From Endothia cerciana (lineage: Eukaryota > Ascomycota > Sordariomycetes > Diaporthales > Cryphonectriaceae): 64,000 nt of DNA. The notes beneath the pieces were generated by a model. That model did not search any database, was not told the origin of the DNA, and saw only the letters and a list, made by a program, of their open reading frames with translations. Both the position numbers and the translations under genes were made by a program. Below, in pieces: positions 1 to 11,311 of the stretch (the stretch's first letter is position 1; the number at the start of each line of letters is the position of its first letter). Location of the stretch: positions 1 to 64,000 of the forward strand of contig JALRMH010000056.1 of NCBI GenBank assembly GCA_026119935.1. The letters run 5' to 3'.

Positions 1-294
1 TCACTTTTTTGAATAGTGAGATAAAATTAGCCCTTGGGTGTGAGCAGATTGTGCCGCTACAACTCCAGACGCCCACCCAAGGTTGATCATTTTTGTTCCC
101 CATGCATTCCACCGCCGCCCCCCCCCCCCCCAAACCAAGAAAAAAACAACAAAAAAACGCCAATGCCCAAGATGACCACCTTTCGATGTCATCATCATGC
201 TGCCCCCTGACCCGTTCCCTATGAACGCCGGATACCGCAATGATGCAAACCATCGTTCCCGCTGTCCCTATACCACTTTGAGTCTCTGCATCCG

Positions 295-999
295 TCACTC
301 GGTTGGGCAGCTCCTCCTCCGCCGCCCGACCCGTAATTCCTTCTCGACCTCCAGCAGGCGGGCCATGATCCACTGGCGGAAGGCCTGGTCGCATCGCACC
401 GTCTCGCAGTTTAGCAGCTCGGTGAGCGACCGCTTGATGCCCTCGTTGATATTGAACAGTCTGGCCTCCTCACTGACGACCTCTGCGAGCGTCGTGGGGT
501 CCACGGCCGCCTCCAGCTCCATGGACGCCGCCATCCCCGCGGCCCCGCCTCGGCGGCGGCCCCTCGCGTGGATTCGGGGCCGTGGTGCGTCATACTGGGG
601 CATGCTTGCCCTGCGCGCCGCCGAGTCGACCCTCTTGTGCCCAGGCCGGCTCGGACTGAGGGCCGGCGACGTCGTGGTGTTGGTGGTGGCAGCTGATGAC
701 ATGGTGGCGGAGAGTTGGTCGAGGTGCCGGCGGATGGCTTCGTGCTCCTCTTGGAGGAGCAGGTATCTCCTCAGGGTGAGTTCGCGGTTATGCCGGGGCA
801 GGCTGTCCAGCAGGGCCGGCCCGGCGGCGGCAAGCGTGGGAAATAGGCCCGTAGACATGATGACGGCGGCGTTCGGCGTGGATTTCGAGAGCTTGTGGTA
901 GAGCGATCTCTGGCTCGTCTTGGGCTGCTGTGGAGGAATCGGCGGCGGGGCGCGTATGCTGATCGTCAAGGATCTGTGATGGGCTTTTGAGGTTGTCAT
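295..999 (-). CDS. Unnamed conserved-looking fungal protein
   Basis: I do not recognise a family. The 234-residue reading from ATG 999 begins MTTSKAHHRSLTISIR and has three parts. A basic, proline-rich N-terminus is followed by a helical stretch (about residues 70-95, LRRYLLLQEEHEAIRRHLDQ) that could form a short coiled coil. A low-complexity Ser/Thr/Arg linker leads to a conserved-looking C-terminal helix region (DPTTLAEVVSEEARLFNINE, then a segment with RCDQAFRQWIMARLLEVEKE). It ends in a basic RRRR tail. The same frame stays open upstream to ATG 1356, but that extension contains a TATA-like run (TATAAAG, 1291-1297) and reads like leader sequence, so I prefer 999. No signal peptide or membrane segment is seen. 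Whether it is a real gene rests on the helical, charged composition of the C-terminal half. Confidence 0.5.
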   Translation of the reverse strand: MTTSKAHHRSLTISIRAPPPIPPQQPKTSQRSLYHKLSKSTPNAAVIMSTGLFPTLAAAGPALLDSLPRHNRELTLRRYLLLQEEHEAIRRHLDQLSATMSSAATTNTTTSPALSPSRPGHKRVDSAARRASMPQYDAPRPRIHARGRRRGGAAGMAASMELEAAVDPTTLAEVVSEEARLFNINEGIKRSLTELLNCETVRCDQAFRQWIMARLLEVEKELRVGRRRRSCPTE

Positions 1000-3900
1000 C
1001 GGGAAGCTGGTGTCGGGCGGTGTGTGCGGGACCTGCTCGGAATGTCGTGAGGGGCCAATGGAATGTAGGTTAGAAGAGGGTTGCGCAGGCTGATGATGAG
1101 TGGGGATTTGTTTGCCCCCGAGCTCCAGATGCGCCGGGCTGTCCTGTGCCTCGTGCCAGTGGCGACCACGTCGGTGTTGCTTGCTTATGGTTGCTTGGAG
1201 AGCTGAAGATGGAAGATACAGACGGAGGGAGAGGGGAAGAAAGCCCCGGGCTGTTTCCTGTGTCGGCCGCAGATGGATGAGGTCGCAGATGTATAAAGGT
1301 ATGGTGCTGGACCCCTGGATATGGTGTGCCACAAAGTGGAAAGACCGAGTGCACAAAGTAATTTCCCAGGGGAGATTAACACGAACAGCGACCGCGACCT
1401 GCAGCCGGCGTCGTCGCTAAACAAGATGGCAATAGGGCAGCCGGCAATCTCAGGCTGGTCGTTTCGGTGTCGTATTGAGATTGTCCTATCCTAGGAGAGG
1501 TCCAATTCCCGGCTTGGGCTGTGACCGGAGGAGGCGATGGCGAGGTCTAAGCCTAACATGAGCCGGCGCGAGGACTACCATGGGATATTCACAATGACAG
1601 CTGGCGACGCAGGACGGTGTGCAGTAGTCCGCCGGACAGGCTGGCAACAAAGACGGGCACTCCCTCGTCCCTGGCACGTGGGGGGGGGGGCAAGATAGGG
1701 ATCTCCTTGCGGGCGCGGGCGGTGGGTCGTCTGTTCTGTCGCAAGACGTTACAGATCACGGTACGAAGTACGTACGGAGGGCTGGAATATGGAGTTCGTC
1801 TACCAGATCGTCCACGTGTCGCAACAATCGGGATGACAGTGGCGCTTAGGATGAAACTGACTCGTGCCGTGGGGACTCGCGGTCGTGGAGACTCAAATTC
1901 CAAAAGGGCTTCGTGCGGTATTTATACAAATTAGTGTCGATGTTGGATATCGTGATTGTTGCGTGGTCGTATGCCGGGAGCCGCCGATATGTTGGATCCA
2001 GGAAGAGAGGGGTTCCTTCGCTCGCCCGCGCCTGCATCTGAAAACCTTGTGCGAGGCCGTTGAATCCCAAGGTTGGCCTGATCTGAGGGGGAAGGGGAAG
2101 ATCTCGAAGGTAGCTCTCTCCCAGAGATGATAAGACCAGTCGTCGACCGGAACAAGCAAGTAAAGCATAAACCTTCCGCGGCGGAGGAGACGGTTAATCT
2201 AAGTGAGATTCTATCATAAATACCCTTCGCCCCATGTTTCCACCTTTTCCTGGCCAGCCTGTGACGTCGCTCAACACGGCACATCTCCCCCGTCTGCTTT
2301 TGATTGTTTGGGGATGGGGGGTGTAGGGGTGGGGGCCTACTAATTACTGCAACAACGGGGTGTCTTCCGGTTGCCGATGGGATGCAATCCCGGCATGGCA
2401 TATCTTGGCTAGGGTTTCCCTTCTACAGTATCCACAGTACTACAACCAAGAGGGAGGTGGTGACCACGGTGAGAGAGCGGAGGGGTCAGACCCGTCATTC
2501 AACACCCACGTCAACCTACGTCATGCCGCGACAATCAGGAGAAGGACAGAGGCAAACCGCCTAGGCAGACCTCGGGAAGTCCCTCAGCCAAGGCGTGCCA
2601 GGCTACCAGACGGCATACGGTGCGTCGACGGCATTTCGGACCTTTGGCCTCCTGGCCTGCGACGGCGATGGTAGTGACCAGGAGGGGCTGCATCCCATGG
2701 AGCCCGCCCATGGAGCCCGCCCATGGAGCCCGCCCATGGAGTACAGAGCACGTCAGGTGGCACCACCCTCTTGGATCCTGTTCCTGCGCAAGCCCACCAG
2801 TCTAGTCGACGGCCAGTGAAGCAGCTTGCCCCCTGCTGTGCACGCCCCGGGGCAAATGCTACGTCTTTCGATCCGATCGAAGGTGCTGATGCCGTCACCG
2901 ACCCCGATCTGCACTGGGTTTTTTGGTTTTTTTTTCTTTCTTTGGTTTTTGTTTTGGGGGAGGGGGGACGGATCGCCTCAGCTGTGGCCAGTCAGCCCGG
3001 CGATCGTCAGCAGGGTTGACAACGGCCCACATCAGCCGGTTGCAGCAGCCATGGCAATTCCTTTTTGACACACATGTCGTACTTGTATGTACTTCTTCAA
3101 CAACTGCTGGTCCCCCCTCCCCCCCTACTGAAAAAACCTCCTCGGGTCCCTGCGTCGCACGTGCCAGCTACACAAATTTATCCTGTATTCGGGGCATACT
3201 CAGCCAGCACACCGAGGGGCTTGAAGCGGCCGTCGTCATGACCTCATTCGTTCCCCTCAGGCGCTCCGGCACGCAGGCATCGAGAGGATCGCCCGGGTCC
3301 TTGGTGTCTCACAGGTCCTCCCAGTAGCTGAGCATCTGAATCCCTGACCGCCATGCAGGCACCATCAAGACCCAGTATCTCCCGACTGCAAGCGCCTTCT
3401 CACCTCTGAGGCTAAGTACTGTGGGGGTAGTCTCTAGTGTTAGGCGGCGTAGCACCAAATGTTGGATACTGGCTGGCAGAGAATTGGCAAATATGGCCGC
3501 CTGCAAATGAATTTCCACGCCTCTTTCTACGCGGTGCTTTGCCGCCTGTCCGAATGCCTGGCCAAGGCCAACGACGCAACGACTAGCACGTTATGCCAGC
3601 CAAATCTCGCCACGGATGACCACGGTCTTCAGCACTCCAAACCTGTCTCATTTATGCTCGGTCGTGCTCAGTCCTGGTTGACCGTGTAGTGAACGTTCAC
3701 ATCTGGCTCCCTAACTAAGAATACATGTCCATTCGCTCTCAGGATCCCAATAAGTTTTAAGGGCCGCTTCAATGGCAACGACCCTCGAGGGTGGTGCGGC
3801 TAGTTCACCCACTGCGCATAAGGACAAGTATATTGAACACATACTGGTCGAGTCTTAACGCACTTATACTAAAAGTTCAGATAGCCCAGGCGCCTATCCC

Positions 3901-6130
3901 CAAGCACGCAGCATTTGATGGTCGCCTTTAGGCCCGGGGAAAAGGGCAATTGGTTTGACGTGGCATATACAAGGTTCGCAACCAAGGCAAGAAACATTCT
4001 CGTGACTTCATCGTTGACCGCGCAAAGGACCATGTCGCAGATCAGATTGCTGGCCAGAACGAGACTGGTCCGGTGGCCATATGGTTGCTCATCGCTACAA
4101 GACAACGCTGCTGCGGAACAAACACGCCTGCGCCTCCCAAGCCAAAGAGGATGGGTTCTCTCTCACCGACGCCCTGATTACCGGTTTCTACGCTTCCAAG
4201 CAGTCAACAACCTGCTCAGCATTATGATCGGACCCCCGTTGATACCCGTGTGGGACGCCTAGCATCTAGCATAGCAGCACAAAAAGACCGAAATTCTCGG
4301 TCAGCAGGACACTTTTACGACACCTTGGTGGTGTCGATATGTCTCACCGGTGCCCTACAACATGAGTATACTCAATCTTGACGTGTCTCTATGGCCTCGT
4401 CCCAGACATGGAAATCGTAAATGCTAATGCGCAGGCTATGGAATCCATATCAAACTGGACCTCCGCACGACAGAGCCTGGCCTGGATAGGGGTCCTGCCA
4501 AGGCTGCCGCTAGTATCAGTGCGCGATGAACTCTCATCACCCTCTGCATCCTGTTTTTCTAAATAAGGGAAAGGAGATTCTGTCATCGTGTGATTCTGGG
4601 TCGTGCATGTGGTCTGGGCGATAGGCTGACGGTCTCTCAGCGGCATAGCGAGAATCCACCTCAGGCTCGTCGCAATGCTTCCGTGAATGGGAATCTTGTA
4701 GATTTGGTAGTGGAAGGCGGCAGGAGGTCAAGAGGCTGAGCGGCTGTCTCGGTATGTTTATGAACAAGCTCGGCGAAAATATGTAATTCGGAAGCGCTTC
4801 GAGGCTTGCCTCCGAATGAAAAGGCCAATGAAACACGTGCATATCTCATGGATCCCTTGTACATATATCCTGATGAATCGCTTGGGGCAAGCGGAGTGTC
4901 TATTAAGGAATGGATAAATATCTTATGCACGGCCACGATTTTACAGCCTTGAATTTTGGTCGGCATGCGTTATGATGTCTCATCGTGGTTTCGACCAACT
5001 ACAGTACCACGCCGAGATCGCACTAGAGAAGGAAAGTCCTCTCGCACGCTTCCATCCTATAGGAGGCTCGCCAACGGTGGGTTTATTTTTTCGTTGACGG
5101 CAGCTTGATCAGCCCTCAGCTACCTACGTATGTCCTTCGACATCCTGTGGCTCAGAAGTTTTTCTTGGATCAGCACTTCGGACGGGGCTTCCAAAGTCGC
5201 CTTGTTCTTTTGACTCACGCCGTGGATTTCGGGCACGCCGGTGCCATGCCAAAGTCACACACAAATTACCCAAAAGCAGCGGTCACTAAATCAGCTATCG
5301 GAGCATCTAGCTCTCCGTACCTTTAGACTACTCTTGAGGAACGTTTCGAGCCGTGATACTCTGTCCTCTTGTCGATATCTTGAGGGGTGATTTAGGGGAA
5401 TGGTGAGAGACGTATTAAGCTATCACTTATTACTTTTGAGATATTCTGCTAGGTGTCTTGTGACCTAACCGAAGATTCACTTCCAGTGTAACAAACCAGG
5501 AGTCCGAGTTCATCGGAGCAGCCTCGATGACCAACCTATATCTAGTGGTTAGACAATATCCAAGGAGTACTCTTTGGTAATCCCGACTTGCTACGTTAAC
5601 TACTCATCCCTTACAAAGTAGCAATGCTGGCGCCAGTGGCTTACCTACCTACCTGATATGTAAGTTCCGTTGTGAAATATCTCGCTATTAGAAGCAAAAC
5701 GGCTACGTAGCACGCGTTCAATCCGTAGTGGCTATTTATAACAACACTCACAGAGTAGATTCCTTGATTCCTTGCCAAATCCTGATTATAAAATGAGAAC
5801 CATACGGCTCTCAGGGTCTGGTTCTACCACTTTGACACCGAGGGTGCTCGTATAATTTTGCAGATAGCCTTGCTCTTGGTGGTGAAGTGTGGAAAATTCA
5901 TACTTGAGAGCTGTAGACTGAATGTTCACTATCAGGACATCAGTTCTAGTCCATGTCCCACCCGCGTTCCTTCTACTAGGACCGTGTAACTAGGTCTTCG
6001 TGGCATGAGACCCGCAACCTTGACTAGGATTCCAACATGGATCTCCTATGGTATTTTATCTTGTGTATACCCAGACACACGCACCAACCGGCCCCTACAT
6101 GTATCTTTCTTGTGTATATTGTAGCCTGTA
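1000..6130. other. Gene-poor intergenic region
   Basis: About 5 kb with only short, overlapping open frames of biased composition; none shows a recognisable domain or credible splice structure. It contains poly-G and poly-C runs (for example 1680-1690), a 13-bp tandem repeat at 2693-2741, and T-rich stretches near 2917-2950. Base composition drifts toward A+T after about 3700, approaching the transposon. No tRNA-like or rRNA-like segment was found. Confidence 0.5.
2693..2741. repeat. 13-bp tandem repeat, about 3.5 copies
   Basis: The unit CGCCCATGGAGCC is repeated head to tail with no visible mismatch. Each unit carries an NcoI-like CCATGG core. It lies in non-coding sequence. Confidence 0.8.
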
Positions 6131-6176
6131 AGTCAAAGCCCCCCCTTGTTGGCACCCCTGAACGGCCACACCGCCA
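6131..6176 (+). repeat. Left terminal inverted repeat of the Fot1-like element
   Basis: This 46-bp terminus starts AGTCAAAGCC next to TA at 6129-6130 and ends CACACCGCCA. It pairs with 7909-7971 on the opposite strand. Confidence 0.9.
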
Positions 6177-6255
6177 CTTCCACCACCTCTACTTTTATCA
6201 ACTTTTCTCAACCAATTCTTATTCAGATAACTTCATCTTTTCACAGGACTTTGAT

Positions 6256-7872
6256 ATGCCTAAAAAGAAGCCATATACCGAATTTAAGCTTGCCCAGGCT
6301 ATCGAGGCTATCGGGAAGGGCTTGTCACAGAAACAGGTCTCACGCAAGTACAGCATTCCAAGGTCTACTCTTCAACAACGTCTAGCAGGAAGAGAATCGC
6401 ATCAAACAGCCCATCAACACCAGCAAAGGCTCTCTTTTACTCAGGAAAAGAAGTTGGCTGAATAGATCCTTATCCAGGAAAGCCTAGGGCTCCTATCTAG
6501 CCACTCCGAACTCAAGCACTTTGCTCAGAGGATCCTCAAGGTCTAGAAAGACCCTTAAGAGCTAGGAAAGAGGTAGACTAAGGGCTTTTTGAAGAGAAAT
6601 CCAGAGATATATATTCGAAAGAATCGACAGATTACCTCTGAACGAATCAATAGAGCTATAACAGAGGTAATACAGCCTTAGTTTCGTCTTTTTGATCTTC
6701 CTTAAGTTTAAGCTATCAAGCTAGCTAATTAATAAAATATAGATAAGGCTAGGATAGTTAAGGGCTAAGGAGAGAATAGATTAGTCCTTAGTAGCTCTTC
6801 TTTATATTTAATCTATTAAAAAGAGCCTGGGTTGAGGTCTTAGATCTCTTTCCTTAAGTGTATCTCTACTATAGGTGCTTATCTCGTTCCTCTAGTGATT
6901 TTTAAAGAAAAAACAGTTTAATAATAGTAGTTTCCTCTCCTCTTAAACTCTTTTAAAAGCTAGTAGTTCACATCTATAAGAAACAGATAGACTAATAACA
7001 CTATAGTATTTAAATAGCTAGAAAAGATCTTCATCTTAAGCAGCATACTAGCAGACCTCTTAAAAGCTAGACTATTAGTCTTAAATAGCTATAAAAGCTA
7101 TATAACTAATAAGTTTATATAATAATATTATTAAAATAATATCCTGTTAATTTACTTTTCTTTTTATATTTTTTATATATTTTAACCCTTTAATTTAAAG
7201 GTCTTCTTATCTTTTAAAAGGATATATAGATAAAAAATCAGTTATATAAGCTAATAAAGGGATTTAATAGTGCTAGAGAAGCGTTTATTCCTTAAAAACT
7301 ATTATAAGGCTTATTTAAAAGGTCTCTCTAGCTAGAATATTAAGTCAGGGTAGAAAGCTTCTAGTTTATAGCCTATCAGACCCTCTAAGTTATTCCTAAG
7401 CCCTCTTCTCCTTGAAAATACTCCTTAGTATATTCAGACCAGGGAAAATTCAAGTTCAATAGCATCAACAGCACCTCAGCTTACCCAGAAAGCCTCCTCA
7501 AGCCCACCTGCCATCTTTTCAACTCCTTGCAAGGCTAAAGATCTATACTACTAGCTACAGAAGAATCAGCATCAACTTTCATCAGCCCTAATGCAACGGA
7601 TACTCTTTAGAAAGATATAAAAAGTATTCAACGAGAGGGATATCGAACTAGCAAGGGCCTTAAAGAAGAATAAGACACTAGAAAGGCAGGCTGAGGCCAG
7701 AAGGCTAACTAAAAGAAGAAAGGTGGATACAAGCCCGAATTCGAGGTTTGTAGATATTGAAGATATACTGAGGGCTCAAAATGCAGTTAATAGGAACGCT
7801 GATAGTCAGGATAAAGAGAGCGATGTCGAGTTACCTACTGATGAGGAGGACTGTATCGTAGTGGGTGAATAG
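6256..7872 (+). pseudogene. Fot1/pogo-like transposase, inactivated
   Basis: The reading opens with MPKKKPYTEFKLAQAIEAIG, followed by a helix-turn-helix of the psq/CENP-B type (KGLSQKQVSRKYSIPRSTLQ). The first in-frame stop is TAG at 6463. Reading on recovers the CENP-B-type DNA-binding region (KGFLKRNPEIYIRKNRQI), with further TAG stops where Trp or Gln codons are expected; these fit TGG to TAG and CAG to TAG changes by C-to-T on either strand. The DDE catalytic core (about 6680-7440) is unreadable. From about 7440 the typical charged C-terminal tail reappears (NERDIELARALKKNKTLERQ) and ends in an acidic stretch and TAG at 7870-7872. One TAA in the tail (near 7618) also fits CAA to TAA. Confidence 0.85.
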
Positions 7873-7908
7873 GAAGAGAAATGTATATAAAACAATATAT
7901 ATATAGGT

Positions 7909-7971
7909 TGGCGGTGTGGCCGTTCAGGGGTGCCAACAAGGGGGGGGTGCTAACAAGGGGGGGCTTTGACT
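7909..7971 (-). repeat. Right terminal inverted repeat with 17-bp internal duplication
   Basis: Read on the minus strand this begins AGTCAAAGCCCCCCC like the left end. It then holds an extra block, TTGTTAGCA plus a C run, before the TTGTTGGCA block shared with the left terminus. It is 63 bp long against 46 bp on the left. Confidence 0.88.
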
Positions 7972-8716
7972 TATCACCTATATTTTCGTTCTTTTACATA
8001 TGGAATCCAAGAACGGAAGAGAGGGCCAAGAATGTGAGAAAGAGATTGTCGTGGAATAGCACCTCCAGGGAAATAAAGAGCGAAGTCCGGCCTCGTTAAC
8101 TACCTAGGTTGTATTTGTCTCAAATCTTGAGGTGACAGATCTGGTGCTAGAACCGGGGCTTGGTTGTATTTGCCCAGACGGCTATGCCCCAGGATGTCTC
8201 GTTGAAAAGGTGATTTTCCACCACCCGAAATAATGTTCGACCGCGAGTATATATGTAGGTGGGTAGGCGCATATTTTAATTGGAACTGATCGCTGCCTCC
8301 ATCCCTGGTCTGTGCTAGGGTACCCGTGTACCTACACGAGATGCACGATCGAGCTTTGCCTAGATGATTAATAGATTCCAGGAACAATCACGTAACCATG
8401 GACCGGTTCTTTTCGAGAATTGTTCCCGGATTCAAGCTGAAGTTGGTGGTTGTGCTCCCTTGGACCCGACTGTTTCGGAGGGATAGTCCCACCGCTTACG
8501 CTTTGAGTACTTTTAGTGTTGGCGACGACCTGTTTGCGTGGCCCCTGACCCGAGTCTCCAATCTGAGGGCCTGGTTCTGCCAGACCGTGCGTGGCATCCC
8601 CCCGCCAGCACAACACCGCATAAGTATCTCTCCTGTCATTCCCGTCTGGCCACAGCTACCAACGCGGAGCACTTCAGTCTCTGTTTGAAGAAACGTGGAG
8701 AGAGCCGGCACAAGAC
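7972..8716. other. Intergenic, upstream of the S9 peptidase gene
   Basis: Between the transposon and the peptidase start. Only short unconvincing frames; nothing recognised. Confidence 0.5.
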
Positions 8717-11311
8717 ATGAGGTTTGCGACGAAATTCACGCCGGAGATTCTCATCGAGGCGCCTCGCCGAGGCCCGGCCATTCCAAACCAGGATGGTACT
8801 CAAGCTCTCTTTACATGCTCGACTCACACGATCGGCGGTGGGACCCTCAAAGAGATAAAAATTCTTGACATACGCACGGGGGAATCAGAACTTCTCACAG
8901 CAGGCAGCAGGGCTCACGACGCAGTGTGGCTCAATGCAGGGTCGATCGCCTACCTCCAGCCTGCTGAGAATGGCACTACGGAGCTGAGGATCGCAACGCT
9001 GCAAAAGGAGAAGAGGACCGGTGTTCTCGGTCAAGACTCGGCTGTCATCGCTACGTATCCTGGGCCAGTTAGGAACCTGAAGTTGAGGACACTGGAGGAT
9101 GGAAGTGTGGCCTTAGCACTGGTGGGCAGAGTCGACTCCGACGGGTGCCTATTCAACGAAGAGACTGAGAAGAGCAAAAGCTCAGTGAGAGCGTACGACA
9201 ATTTCAACGTCCGCTTTGTAAGTTGGTTGCCATGCCGAGACATATCTCGGTTCCTGCACTCCGAACAGCTTGAGATCTTGATACTTACTTTGAAAAAAGT
9301 GGGACAAGTACCTTAAGCCGCAGAAATACACCATCTGGTACTCTCGGATCGTAAGAACATCGACATTGCCATTGCCTCAGCCTAGTGCTGTACAACTGGG
9401 TGCGCCGTGGATGATGGATGGCCCTTTGAGGAACCTTCTCCCACACAACCCGGAGATGGAAGCTCCGTCTGGCATGAATGACGGCTCGAGCGACTCCACA
9501 GGCTCTTTCGATCTGGCGGAAGGAGGGGTTATCTTCACAGCCTGTGACCCCCGTAATAACATTCCCTTGTACAAGGAAACAACGAAGGTCTACGTTGTTC
9601 ATCTGCACTCTTGGTCGGCTCATCATCCACCGACAGCACCCAAAGAGATCCCGGTATTCCGAGACACGTCAAGAGGGGTATATTCCAATCCTCGCTTTAG
9701 CCGAGATGGGAGGATGGTCGCATTTTTGAAACGGTCCGTTGAGAGGAAGCAAGACAACAGACTGTACCTCGCAGAACTTGAAAAGAGCCCCGACGATGGG
9801 ACACAACAGAGCACTGGGAATGCCATCAATGTCTGGACCATGGTCACAGGGACAAAATGGGATCTCGTGCCGTCCGGCTTCGAGTTCTCAGGCGATGGGC
9901 ACTCCCTGTTTCTCACCGCGCAAGATCACGGCCAAGTGGCGCTGTATCGGCTTAGCCTGCAACCCAACGCAGTGCCGCAACTGGTGCTCAGAAAGGGCTC
10001 TGTGTCAGCATTCCAGTCACTGACCGAAGAGTCTCCCGACAAGCTGCTGGTTACGACATCCACTTTCGTGGAAAGCTCGCTGTACCAGATTGTCGATGGA
10101 TCTGGCAAGTCTGAAGTAGAAGTCATATCGTCAGCTTCGCAGAACGGCACCAAGCTAGGTCTATCTCCCGAGCAGATCACGGAAATATATTTTCCAGGCG
10201 CGGGTGACTATTTCGTTCAGGCGTGGGTGCTCAGGCCACGAGGTTTCGATACGACGAAGAACTATCCTCTATGCTTGCACGTTCACGGTGGCCCCGAGAG
10301 TGCTCACAATAACGAATGGAACACAAGCGTAGGTCTCTAAGCCGTGTCTGAATACTGTATATCTAGCAAACTGCCGGCTGACTGTTTGTACACTGGAGTG
10401 GAACCCGGCAGCCTGGGCCGAGCAAGGCTACATTGTAGTCGCGCCGAATATCACAGGTTCGGTTGGATTCGGCCTTGAACACACCGAAAGTGAGTCTTTC
10501 CGTCACCAGCAGTGATACCCTTCCCATGGGGCCTCTTCTTACCCAGGGATACTGGCAGGAATATACGGCTCATGGGGAGGAAGTCCTTACGAGGACCTTG
10601 AGAAATGTGTGGATCACATTAGCGAAATGCCCAATCTCGATCTAGATAACGCCGTCGCGGCAGGCGGAAGTAAGTTCATCTCCACTCGAGATGTCTCCTA
10701 ATTCTCATGAGATACCCTCAACAACGTACCGAGGCTTTGAATGATTGTAATCCACTGACGACTATTTCGAAATAGGCTATGGGGGGTATATGATGTTATG
10801 GCTACAGGGCCAGAGCTTGGGGCGAAGGGTGAGTGTTGCGCTTTCACTGCAGCGGGTGGATATGGACTGACACAGGCACACGATCAAGTTCAAAGCCCTT
10901 GTATGTCACGATGGTGTCTTCCACCTCCCGAGTTTCCTTCTTGAGTGTGATGAGAACTTCGGTATAGAGGACTTCAGGGGCACCCCGTATATTTGGAACA
11001 ACATCGCGGAGCTCGACAAGTGGAACGCTGCACGACCAGACCTCCTGAGAAAGTGGAAGACGCCCATGCTAATCATACACTCTGACCTGGACTTTCGCGT
11101 TCCCGTCACCGAGGGTATATCTGCGTTCAACACTTGTCAGGCGCTCGGCATCCCAAGCCGCTTTGTTAACTTCCCCGACGAGAATCACTTTGTTTTGAAG
11201 GAGGAGAATTCCTTGCAATGGCACCGGGAGGTATTCGCGTGGGTTAATCGCTTTTCTGGAAGTGTGAATGCCCAAGCCAACTGCCCAAGCCAGACACAGC
11301 GTTCCAGATAG
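8717..11311 (+). CDS. S9 family dipeptidyl-peptidase / acylaminoacyl-peptidase-like enzyme
   Basis: Serine peptidase of the prolyl-oligopeptidase family (DPP V / acylaminoacyl-peptidase branch), which removes dipeptides or acylated residues from short peptides. Six exons: 8717-9217, 9300-10328, 10399-10489, 10547-10669, 10776-10828, 10889-11311, joining to 739 residues. The N-terminal two thirds fit the beta-propeller. The C-terminal third is an alpha/beta hydrolase with [35 protein letters not shown], nucleophile motif GGSYGGYMM (Ser 582), [10 protein letters not shown] (probable catalytic Asp 667) and DENHF (His 699), so the triad is complete. The Ser codon is split A|GC by intron 4. There is no signal peptide (it starts [19 protein letters not shown]), so a cytosolic enzyme is likelier than secreted DPP5. 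Length is normal for the family. Substrate preference cannot be told from sequence. Confidence 0.9.

Larger units (their letters stand above)
6131..7971 (+). mobile_element. Fot1/pogo-type (Tc1-mariner) DNA transposon, RIP-degraded
   Basis: A 1,841-bp element bounded by TA on each side (6129-6130 and 7972-7973), the target duplication of Tc1-mariner elements. Its inverted termini begin AGTCAAAGCCCCCCC. The left terminus (6131-6176) is matched base for base by the right terminus (7909-7971) apart from a 17-bp insertion in the right copy. Inside are the start and end of a pogo/Fot1-family transposase. The middle (about 6480-7440) is rich in TA, CTAG and TTAA and full of stops, as expected of RIP. 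It can no longer encode its own transposase, but its ends look complete, so mobilisation in trans is conceivable. Confidence 0.9.

Noticed and set aside
1000..1356. N-terminal extension of the left-edge gene to ATG 1356
   Set aside because: The extra 119 residues look like translated leader and include a TATA-like sequence; no domain-like pattern.
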